Assembly (NCBI GenBank): GCA_022784805.1
Contig: JALFYG010000291.1
Coordinates: 1 to 6,858 of the forward strand
Source of the DNA: Spirochaetales bacterium
Lineage (GTDB): Bacteria; Spirochaetota; Spirochaetia; Sphaerochaetales; Sphaerochaetaceae
Direction: 5' to 3'
DNA: 6,858 nucleotides
The notes under the pieces were generated by a model. It searched no databases, was not told the DNA's origin, and saw only the letters and a list, made by a program, of their open reading frames with translations. The translations under genes were made by a program, and so were the position numbers. Positions 1-5,698 of the stretch are shown here, piece by piece (positions within the stretch are counted from its first letter, which is position 1; each line of letters opens with the position of its first letter).

Positions 1-897
1 GAAGTTTTGAAGGAAGTCCCTGTCGAGGTAATCAAGGAAGTCCAGATTCCTGTAATCAAAGAAGTTCCTGTTGAAAAGACAGTTGAAGTCATCAAGGAAG
101 TTCCAGTTGAGAAAATCGTGGAAGTTCCTGTAGAGACAGAGAAGGAAGTTCCTGCTGAAGCTGACATCATCATCAAGCATGACTACAAGCCAGTTGAGAT
201 CAAGGTTCCTGTGGACAGAATCGTTGAGAAGGAAGTTCCTGTAGACCTTATAAAAGAGACTGTCATCGAAAAGGGTGTCCCAACAGAAGGCGCTGAAGTC
301 AAGGAAGTTCAGGTTGAAAAGATTGTTGAGGTTCCTGTAGAGAGAATTGTCGAAAGGGTCGTTGAAGTTCCTGTCGAGAAGATTGTTGAGGTACCTGTTG
401 AGAAGATAGTCGAGAAGGTCGTCGAAGTACCGGTGGAGAAGATTGTCGAGAAACCAGTTGAAGTTCCAGTAGAAAAGATCGTTGAAAAGATTGTGGAAGT
501 TCCGGTTGAGAAAATCGTCGAGAAGACAGTCGAGGTACCAGTTGAAAAGGTTGTTGAGAAGACTATCGAGGTTCCAGTTGAAAAGACAGTCAAGGTAGTG
601 ACAGGAGGAAGAGAAGAATCCAGACTCTCTCTCGAGGAAGCTCTCGAAGAAGAAATCGAAGCTTCAAGAAGTGAAAACTACTCATTGGTTGTCGCTTCAT
701 TTAAAGCTGGAAGTGATGCCAAGGTTTCTGAAGCCTTTGATGTTCCTGCAATCACTAAGGATGGAAGGGTTTATGCTATCCTTCCTTACACAAGAGCAAA
801 GGATGTTCAGACTACTGTCAAGGAGCTTGAAGGTAAGCTAGTTGTCGTAACTGCCCGCCATACAGTAGCTTCCATCATCAAAGAGCTCTCAAAGTAA
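1..897 (+). CDS. VPVEK-tetrad repeat protein with small C-terminal domain (5' partial)
   Basis: The frame is open from base 1, so the N-terminus lies outside the window. The TTG at 7-9 sits inside repeat sequence and is a Leu codon, not a credible start. The visible 298 residues have two parts. Residues 1 to about 200 are almost entirely Val, Glu, Lys, Pro and Ile in four-residue steps (VPVE, KIVE, KxVE). An acidic linker follows (about 203-222, rich in Glu and Leu). The last 75 residues look folded: a strand (YSLVVASF), a helix, a second strand (VYAILPY), a helix and a final strand and helix. That order and the YSLVVASF opening recall SPOR peptidoglycan-binding domains, but the match is weak and the length is unusual. 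The repeat would give an extended, highly charged spacer. No enzymatic motif, Cys or membrane segment is visible here. Cell location cannot be judged without the N-terminus. The gene ends in TAA just before a strong hairpin. Confidence 0.85.
   Translation, partial: EVLKEVPVEVIKEVQIPVIKEVPVEKTVEVIKEVPVEKIVEVPVETEKEVPAEADIIIKHDYKPVEIKVPVDRIVEKEVPVDLIKETVIEKGVPTEGAEVKEVQVEKIVEVPVERIVERVVEVPVEKIVEVPVEKIVEKVVEVPVEKIVEKPVEVPVEKIVEKIVEVPVEKIVEKTVEVPVEKVVEKTIEVPVEKTVKVVTGGREESRLSLEEALEEEIEASRSENYSLVVASFKAGSDAKVSEAFDVPAITKDGRVYAILPYTRAKDVQTTVKELEGKLVVVTARHTVASIIKELSK
16..153 (+). repeat. Coding tandem repeat, array 1 (degenerate VPVE tetrads)
   Basis: In-frame repeat units begin at 16, 40, 64, 100, 124 and 148, each a VP or VQIPV variant. 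The steps are 24, 24, 36, 24 and 24 bp, all multiples of the 12-bp (four-codon) base unit. The units are less uniform than in the second array, with IKEVPVE and VQIPVIKE forms. The array ends where the frame passes into a non-repetitive stretch around codons 52-67 that breaks the 12-bp phase. Confidence 0.75.
301..600 (+). repeat. Coding tandem repeat, array 2 (regular VPVEKIVEKxVE units)
   Basis: VPV units start at 331, 367, 391, 427, 463, 499, 535 and 571, giving steps of 36, 24, 36, 36, 36, 36 and 36 bp. A VQV variant at 307 leads in. Most units are 12 residues, VPVEKIVEK[V/P/I/T]VE, and one is the 8-residue form VPVEKIVE. Copies differ mainly by synonymous changes: Pro is CCT, CCA or CCG, Val is GTT, GTC, GTA or GTG, and Glu is GAA or GAG. 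Protein sequence is therefore far better conserved than DNA. Confidence 0.9.
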
Positions 898-913
898 GAT
901 TTAGAGTTTTAAT

Positions 914-947
914 AATGGCCTCGGAAATTAATCTGAGGCCATTTTAT
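914..947. terminator. Intrinsic terminator hairpin, probably serving both convergent genes
   Basis: Bases 914-925 pair with 932-943. The outer nine pairs (aatggcctc with gaggccatt) are perfect. Three more inner pairs, one of them G-T, leave a 6-nt loop. On the plus strand the stem runs into a short T-rich tail (ttttattta), as expected for Rho-independent termination of the repeat-protein gene. On the minus strand it lies just after the rnz stop codon and is followed by a weaker tail. It is the only sizeable structure in the 50-nt convergent gap. Confidence 0.8.
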
Positions 948-1871
948 TTAGTCTTTTAAAGGTATTTCGAAGGTCATCCTATCTTTCGTAAGGATTGTGT
1001 TCTCGAAGATAGTCTTTGCTTCCTTCAAGAGTATTTTTAATTCTCTATCTGAGTAACGGGGAGAATAATGCTGGAGACATAACTTCTCAGATCTGCTGTC
1101 CCGAGCAACCATTGCAGCCTCAAGGGCTGTCATATGCTTCTTCTCCCATGCGCTTTCCCTTAATTCATCCTCAAACATTCCTTCGCAAAAAAGAATGTCT
1201 GAATCGTGGACATAGTCGGCGATCTCAGGAAAATAGAGGGTGTCTGTAACGTAGCTGAACTTTCGTCCGCTTCTTTTATTTCCCATGACCATCTCTGGCT
1301 TGACTACGGTACCATTTTCCAACACCACGTCTTCGCCCCGCTGCAGACGACCAAAGAGAGGGCCTTTAGGCACACCCAAGGCCAAGGCTTTATCCGGGAA
1401 GAATTCTCCCTTTCTTGAGTCCTCGACCAAGGAGTATCCTACACAAGGCTTTGTGTGGTTCAGAGGGAAACAGTTAATGGAGAAGTCTTCACCTCTATAT
1501 ATTTCTCCTGGCTCAGTGGGGATGAATATGATTTCGTAGTTTATATACATATCAAGGATTTTCCTTGATGCCTCGATATATTCACCCAATTTCTGTGGTC
1601 CATAAATATATAAAGGCTCTTCCCTATCCACTTGGCTGGAAAGCATCAAGAGCCCTGGAAGCCCTGTGACATGGTCAGCGTGCATATGGCTGATAAATAT
1701 TGCAGATATCTTTTTCCAGCTTAGGTTAAGCATCTTCAAAGATACTTGTGTACCTTCACCACAATCAAATAGAAACAACTCCCCTTTCCTACGAAGGAGA
1801 ACAGAGGTGAGGAATCTGCCTGGAAGAGGCATCATACCACTAGTACCTAAAGAAAAGACTTCTAAACTCAT
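948..1871 (-). CDS. rnz: Ribonuclease Z (tRNA 3' endonuclease)
   Basis: RNase Z cuts pre-tRNA after the discriminator base so that CCA can be added; it is a cytoplasmic zinc-dependent metallo-beta-lactamase-fold enzyme that normally acts as a dimer. From the ATG at 1871 the product is 307 residues, normal for the bacterial short form. Family landmarks appear in order: LGTSGMMPLPGR (8-19), DCGEGTQ (36-42), the zinc motif SHMHADH with H62, H64, D66 and H67, H139 in NHTKPCVGY, the flexible-arm region GVPKGPLFGRLQ (166-177), D210 in VTDT, HMT (246-248), and H268 in HYSPRY. All expected metal ligands are present. A GTG at 1889 would add six residues (MLPFFS) with no family counterpart, and the ATG start puts the zinc ligands within one residue of their usual numbering. 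No clear Shine-Dalgarno sequence precedes either start. The gene lies about 50 nt after the second permease gene, so it may be co-transcribed, use its own promoter, or both. Confidence 0.96.
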   Translation of the reverse strand: MSLEVFSLGTSGMMPLPGRFLTSVLLRRKGELFLFDCGEGTQVSLKMLNLSWKKISAIFISHMHADHVTGLPGLLMLSSQVDREEPLYIYGPQKLGEYIEASRKILDMYINYEIIFIPTEPGEIYRGEDFSINCFPLNHTKPCVGYSLVEDSRKGEFFPDKALALGVPKGPLFGRLQRGEDVVLENGTVVKPEMVMGNKRSGRKFSYVTDTLYFPEIADYVHDSDILFCEGMFEDELRESAWEKKHMTALEAAMVARDSRSEKLCLQHYSPRYSDRELKILLKEAKTIFENTILTKDRMTFEIPLKD

Positions 1872-1920
1872 ACTGAAAAAGGGTAGCACGCATAAGAAAA
1901 AGTTTCGAGTAGGAAAGCGT

Positions 1921-1948
1921 ATTATGACTCATGTGTTATGACACCCAA
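1921..1948 (-). promoter_or_regulatory. Possible sigma-70-type promoter for rnz
   Basis: On the minus strand TTGGGT (1948-1943) and CATAAT (1926-1921) are separated by 16 nt. The -10 matches TATAAT at five of six positions; the -35 matches TTGACA only in its first three bases plus general position. Transcription would start near 1914, leaving a leader of about 40 nt. The element overlaps the last codons of the upstream permease gene. A direct repeat TTATGAC (plus strand 1922-1928 and 1936-1942) lies across it. This is an inference from pattern only. Confidence 0.3.
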
Positions 1949-3061
1949 GTCCTTTTCCTTCTTTATGGAGACAAAAAGCGTCAAAAGAGAAAGGAGAGCC
2001 ATAGCCAGTATCATTATAAAAATTGCAAGCCACGGAACCTTCACAGAGAAGGATGAGATATAGTACTCAACAAGGCTTGGGTTGGATGCTGCGACTAGCT
2101 TGATTAAGAGTGGGGAAAGGGAACCAAGAATAAGCCCTATAACTGTCCCCAAGAGAGAAGCCACCATAACCGCTCTTAGAGATAGAATCAGATATATCCT
2201 TCTTATCCTCTTCTTCTCCATTCCAAGAATAGAGAGAGCTGTTATGTCTCTGTAATCTCTTGTGAGATAAACATGGACTATATCAGTGGAGAAGAAAGCT
2301 GCTAGGAGTGCCACGGAAGCAAGAATAACATAGAGTATAGTTACGCTCTGTTTCACATTAAGGTATAGGGAGGAATACTTTTCTTTATATGTCTCACACC
2401 ATATTCCTTTGGCCCATAATTCTTCTGCCCTCTTATCTGTATCGTTATTGCTCTCTAGAATTATTTCCCACTCCCCTTCTCCTCCGATCAGGGAGTAATC
2501 CACATAAGCCAGATATCTATCTAGTTGTGCATACCCGGAGTCAAAGATTCCTGTAACTGTAGCCAGAACCGGCCTTGCCCTCTCCTTTTCGGTTTCATAG
2601 AGCATCAGGGTCATGGTGTCACCAAAGTCCAGCTTCAACCTATCAGCGAGAGTCTTGGAGACAATGATAGGATTTCTTGCTTCGATTTCCGTTGTAGTAA
2701 GCTTCAGTGTCTCTCCCCTCTCTCCATCAAAGTATCCTTCTTCTATACCTTTGAGGTTAACAAGGCTCTTTCCATTTTCAGAGAAGACCACGCCACTTGC
2801 CTCCACCACATGATACTTATCAGCCCCGCTCCATTGAGAGATATCACAATTCTGATAAGAAACAATATTACCGGAACCAAGCATCACGATCATCCTGTCT
2901 ATGGCTGTGGTCATAGATGATATGAAAACCATGGCAAATACAAGTAATGCTGTAATGAGCGTCACCAAAAGAGCAGGAACCAGGCTATGGAGAGTCCATT
3001 TTACTCCCATACCCCTTCCTTCTTTTCGTCTCAGATAAAGCCCTTCACCATCATTTCTCAT
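1922..3061 (-). CDS. FtsX/LolE-type ABC transporter permease, second subunit
   Basis: The 379-residue inner-membrane protein has the MacB/Lol superfamily plan of four membrane helices. Helix 1 is at about 24-49. A long extracytoplasmic domain follows at about 50-236 (it contains LKGIEEGYF and IVSKTLADRLKLDFGD, typical of the periplasmic core domain). Helices 2, 3 and 4 are at about 239-264, 289-322 and 343-365. Between helices 2 and 3 is the coupling segment LSILGMEKKRIRRIYL (276-291), which in this family contacts the ATPase. It should pair with the neighbouring LolC/E-like permease and the LolD-like ATPase to form a mechanotransmission-type transporter, probably for lipoprotein release. It is more diverged than the partner and lacks that protein's clear pre-helix-2 Lol motif. 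It overlaps the ATPase gene by 11 nt, which suggests translational coupling. Two starts are plausible: the ATG at 3061, with GGAG six nt upstream, and the ATG at 3010 (362 residues), with AGGA six nt upstream. A macrolide or peptide exporter permease is a less likely alternative. Confidence 0.85.
   Translation of the reverse strand: MRNDGEGLYLRRKEGRGMGVKWTLHSLVPALLVTLITALLVFAMVFISSMTTAIDRMIVMLGSGNIVSYQNCDISQWSGADKYHVVEASGVVFSENGKSLVNLKGIEEGYFDGERGETLKLTTTEIEARNPIIVSKTLADRLKLDFGDTMTLMLYETEKERARPVLATVTGIFDSGYAQLDRYLAYVDYSLIGGEGEWEIILESNNDTDKRAEELWAKGIWCETYKEKYSSLYLNVKQSVTILYVILASVALLAAFFSTDIVHVYLTRDYRDITALSILGMEKKRIRRIYLILSLRAVMVASLLGTVIGLILGSLSPLLIKLVAASNPSLVEYYISSFSVKVPWLAIFIMILAMALLSLLTLFVSIKKEKDLGVITHES
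3016..3020 (-). promoter_or_regulatory. Shine-Dalgarno supporting an internal start of the second permease
   Basis: On the minus strand AGGAA lies within AGAAGGAAGGGGT immediately before the ATG at 3010. The spacing is good for initiation at Met18 of the longer reading. It may simply reflect Lys/Glu/Gly codons, so it marks an ambiguous start, not a proven second one. Confidence 0.4.
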
Positions 3062-3737
3062 TTAACACTCCGTTGGAAAGAATAAAGGTCTTATCTGCTT
3101 TGGCTGCAAACAAAGGATTGTGGGTTACAAGGATCAAACCCCTTCCAGTCTTCTTTACGCTAGAAATCAATAACTCTTCAATTATCCTACTTGTCTTTTC
3201 ATCCAAGCTTCCTGTGGGCTCATCGGCAAAGACCACACTTGGCTCTGTAATGAGTGCCCTTGCAATGGCAGTCCTCTGTCTCTCCCCTCCGCTAAGCTTC
3301 ATGGGGCGATGATTCTTTCTCTCCTCTATCCCTACCATCTTCAGATACTCTTCAGCCTTTTCATAGGCACTCTTTTTCTTCTCCCCTTTGATCAAAAGAG
3401 GCATTGCTACGTTTTCCAAGGCAGAAAAATCTTCAAGAAGCATTGAGTTTTGGAACACAAAACCCATCTTCTCATTTCTCAGCTTTGGCCTGTCATTCTC
3501 TTTGATGGAATCAGTATCTACTCCTTCGTAGTAAATCTTTCCTCCATCCTTTGGAGAAAGGAGGGCTGCAACTGACAGAAGTGTGGACTTACCGCATCCG
3601 CTCTTACCGGTAATTGCGATGGTTTCACCCTTCTCCAGGATCAGATTAATGTCCTCCAGGATAACCAGCTTATCGCCTTCTCCAACGGAGGAATATGACT
3701 TAGATAGATTCTCGATTCTCAAGAGTTCATTTGACAT
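3051..3737 (-). CDS. lolD: LolD-type ABC transporter ATP-binding protein
   Basis: This 228-residue protein is the cytoplasmic ATPase of the cassette and has the usual LolD length. All nucleotide-binding motifs are intact: Walker A GKSGCGKST (44-52), Q-loop Q96 in FVFQNSMLL, signature LSGGERQR (148-155), Walker B VVFADE with catalytic E173, D-loop SLDE (177-180), and H-loop H206. The LSGGERQRTAIARAL and ADEPTGSLD blocks are those of the LolD/MacB/FtsE group. As a dimer it would power the two flanking permeases. The start at 3737 has GGGAG seven nt upstream and overlaps the end of the first permease gene by 11 nt; its own end overlaps the second permease gene by 11 nt. This arrangement implies coupled, balanced synthesis. 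Assignment to lipoprotein release, instead of another MacB-like function, rests mainly on the partner permease and on gene order. Confidence 0.9.
   Translation of the reverse strand: MSNELLRIENLSKSYSSVGEGDKLVILEDINLILEKGETIAITGKSGCGKSTLLSVAALLSPKDGGKIYYEGVDTDSIKENDRPKLRNEKMGFVFQNSMLLEDFSALENVAMPLLIKGEKKKSAYEKAEEYLKMVGIEERKNHRPMKLSGGERQRTAIARALITEPSVVFADEPTGSLDEKTSRIIEELLISSVKKTGRGLILVTHNPLFAAKADKTFILSNGVLNEK
3068..3071 (-). promoter_or_regulatory. Shine-Dalgarno for the upstream start of the second permease
   Basis: GGAG on the minus strand lies six nt before the ATG at 3061, inside the last codons of the ATPase gene. It supports the longer 379-residue reading and translational coupling through the 11-nt overlap. 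Confidence 0.5.
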
Positions 3738-4797
3738 GAATCAACTCCCAAAGAGGTTTTTTATTTCTTTTAATGTTTTCAAAGTATACAGATAGTCCGG
3801 TTACTACAATCAAAAAGAGCGAGAAAAAGACCATGGAGCCATAGCTCATGGAGAGTGCCATATCCAAAATGGATGAAGACTTAACACTAATATACTCCAC
3901 AAGCATCAACGCTAGCCTTCCAAAGACCAAGCCCAACACTATTCCCAATAAGAGAATCAAGAAGAAAGAGAGCTCCATCATCAATAGAATTTTCTTTCTT
4001 CCCATTCCCATAATCTCTAACTCTGCACACTCTTTGTCATGGGAAGAGACAAAGATTCTCACTGACTGCCTAAGGGACACAAGTATTATTACAAATAATA
4101 GGGAGAGGACTGTGTACATCATTGTCTTTTCAACAAAGAAAGCAGCATATAGACTGGATTCCTGCTCTTTCCATGTTTTATAGTCCAGTCCCAACTCTTT
4201 AAGGATCTTCTCCCCTTCCTTTAGGTCTACATTCTTTATTGCAGTAAGAAAGTACACAGTTTCATCTGCTTCCTCTAAGGGAAGGAAGAGGGTTGTCTGG
4301 TCAAACTCAGTTCCTACGCTTGTCCAATAGATGCCACTAATGGAATACTCGAAGTTCTTCATAGTAGTGGCGGCCTTACCCTTTTTCAGCATAGATAGGG
4401 TTATCTTGCCGCTTGAGGAACGAAAGAGGGAGTATGGTACCATCAAGGATGAAGAGTCTCCATACAAGATCTTTAAGCCTCCATCATAGTCTGAGGAAAT
4501 GTATCTGACATTATAAGCACCGTCTGATGTCAAAGCTTCTCCTTCTCCATACTCAAAGAGAATACTACCAGGAAAGTATTGGGAGAGCTCTTCCTTATGT
4601 TTTCCCTCGACCACGATATCGAAGCTTCTTACATCCCTTATATCTTCAAATCTACCATTTTGAAGAAAGTCCATTATTGATATCACAACATTGACCACAA
4701 CAAGGGAGAGGGCGATGGCAACTACGGCCCTGATAGCCCTGTCACGTTGTTTATAGGAAGAAGAGAAGGCATAGCGGGAGGAAAGAAATGGAATCAT
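3727..4797 (-). CDS. LolC/E-like ABC transporter permease, first subunit
   Basis: The 356-residue inner-membrane protein begins like LolC/LolE (FLSSRYAFSS, compare the family's short basic FIAxRYL-type N-terminus). Helix 1 is at about 22-42, then an extracytoplasmic domain at about 45-225. The segment TWKEQESSLYAAFFVEK (208-224), just before helix 2, closely follows the LolC/E pattern of Trp, then a Leu/Phe-Ala stretch, then Glu-Lys. Helices 2, 3 and 4 are at about 226-249, 277-299 and 319-338. The coupling segment LEIMGMGRKKILLMMEL (260-276) precedes helix 3. Family members are usually around 400 residues, so the extracytoplasmic domain is compact. With the next two genes it should form a LolCDE-like complex that moves lipoproteins out of the inner membrane to a periplasmic carrier. 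Its ATG overlaps the stop of the preceding exported-protein gene in an ATGA, with GGAGG about 10 nt upstream. Confidence 0.85.
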   Translation of the reverse strand: MIPFLSSRYAFSSSYKQRDRAIRAVVAIALSLVVVNVVISIMDFLQNGRFEDIRDVRSFDIVVEGKHKEELSQYFPGSILFEYGEGEALTSDGAYNVRYISSDYDGGLKILYGDSSSLMVPYSLFRSSSGKITLSMLKKGKAATTMKNFEYSISGIYWTSVGTEFDQTTLFLPLEEADETVYFLTAIKNVDLKEGEKILKELGLDYKTWKEQESSLYAAFFVEKTMMYTVLSLLFVIILVSLRQSVRIFVSSHDKECAELEIMGMGRKKILLMMELSFFLILLLGIVLGLVFGRLALMLVEYISVKSSSILDMALSMSYGSMVFFSLFLIVVTGLSVYFENIKRNKKPLWELIHVK

Positions 4798-5696
4798 AGG
4801 CCTCTTGCCTCCAGTATTCTCTCTCCATCCCTATCAAAGTGGAATACATAGCGGGGAACTCCATCTATGTACCTTGTCTCCTCATAAGTACCGTCAGACA
4901 GAGGCTTTCTCACACTCTTCAAGAGTGAAGAAGTGGTATAGGTGGAGATCGAGGCTACCTTTCCGTTTACGTACTCTGTCTTAATGGTTCCGTCACTATT
5001 CTCTTCCGTGCTTTCCGACATAGAACCGGAAGTATCATAAGAGTAAGTGATGATGAAACTCTCACCCTTTTTCTCCACTAGGCGCCCGTTTCCATCATAT
5101 GAATACTCTACAGTTTCACCATTCTCTTTCTTTGTCTCTTTATAGCTGCCGTCATCTCCCCAGACTCTTTCACTGCTCTCTTCCTCCTCTTCAAAGAGAA
5201 AGGTTTCCAAAGTGCCGTCTATGACTTCATAGACCCGGTCCTCTGTGAAATAGATAGGGTTTTCATTCTTAATAAGTGCCAACACCACTCCTTCAGGAGT
5301 TCTTAAGTATTCACACTTTTCAACGACGACAGAGTCAACAGAGCGGGTGAAGGAAGAGAGAAGAGAGTCGGAGTAGAAGTAGTTGTACTCCTCACTTCCA
5401 TTTAAAGAGGTGACAATCTTTCTTATAAGGTTTCCATTCTCATCGAAGAAAAACCTAGTATTTTCTTCCTCTGTATTCTCCTCGTATCCATCGAAGAATT
5501 CTGTTCTTGTTTTTTCTACAATACCATTATGGTAAAGGGTTATCTTTCCTTCCTCCTCCACTCTTTCCCAACCAATCTTCTCCAGGCTCTCTTTTTCTGA
5601 AAGTTTCTGTCCCAGAGCATTGGAATTCCATACGCTTCCAAAGAGAAGTGCAGGAAAGAGAAAGAAAAAAGGAAGAGAGAAAAGAGCTTTCCCCAT
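4794..5696 (-). CDS. Exported protein with YD-like repeats, encoded between ftsY and the Lol-like genes; function unknown
   Basis: I do not recognise this 300-residue protein. It starts with a probable signal peptide: MGKALFSL, then a Phe/Leu-rich core to about residue 20, with possible cleavage after Ser21. There is no lipobox Cys and no later membrane helix, so it is probably periplasmic or outer-membrane associated. The mature part is acidic, with a Glu-rich run near 169-176, and beta-rich. At least four segments fit an aromatic-x-aromatic-Asp-x-x-Gly-x pattern followed by a hydrophobic residue: FFFDENGNL (82-90), YSYDGNGRL (198-206), YSYDTSGSM (218-226) and FHFDRDGER (285-293). These resemble single YD/RHS or MORN_2-type strands and suggest a small beta-sheet scaffold. 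It starts 2 nt after ftsY and overlaps the first permease by 4 nt, so it is made together with both. A role as an accessory or substrate-handling factor of the transporter is inference from position only. The Shine-Dalgarno is weak. Confidence 0.85.
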   Translation of the reverse strand: MGKALFSLPFFFLFPALLFGSVWNSNALGQKLSEKESLEKIGWERVEEEGKITLYHNGIVEKTRTEFFDGYEENTEEENTRFFFDENGNLIRKIVTSLNGSEEYNYFYSDSLLSSFTRSVDSVVVEKCEYLRTPEGVVLALIKNENPIYFTEDRVYEVIDGTLETFLFEEEEESSERVWGDDGSYKETKKENGETVEYSYDGNGRLVEKKGESFIITYSYDTSGSMSESTEENSDGTIKTEYVNGKVASISTYTTSSLLKSVRKPLSDGTYEETRYIDGVPRYVFHFDRDGERILEARGL

Positions 5697-5698
5697 AC

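Noticed and set aside
7..9. TTG as start codon of the repeat protein
   Set aside because: The frame is open upstream to the window edge and the surrounding residues are already repeat sequence, so the gene begins outside the window.
309..593. Antisense 94-residue open frame made of FSTGTST-like repeats
   Set aside because: It is the exact mirror of the VPVEK array and exists only because the repeat codons contain no antisense stops. It has no ribosome-binding site or independent family resemblance.
1..600. CRISPR array or non-coding satellite as explanation of the repeats
   Set aside because: Repeats are in frame, directly abutting with no unique spacers, and vary by synonymous changes, so they are coding.
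1840..1893. A 17-codon leader frame starting at the ATG at 1893 and overlapping the rnz start out of frame
   Set aside because: It has no Shine-Dalgarno and no distinctive peptide such as an attenuator run; such short frames are expected by chance.
2525..2920. Plus-strand open frame of 131 codons inside the second permease gene
   Set aside because: It is a shadow of the permease extracytoplasmic domain, with no start signal and an implausible composition.
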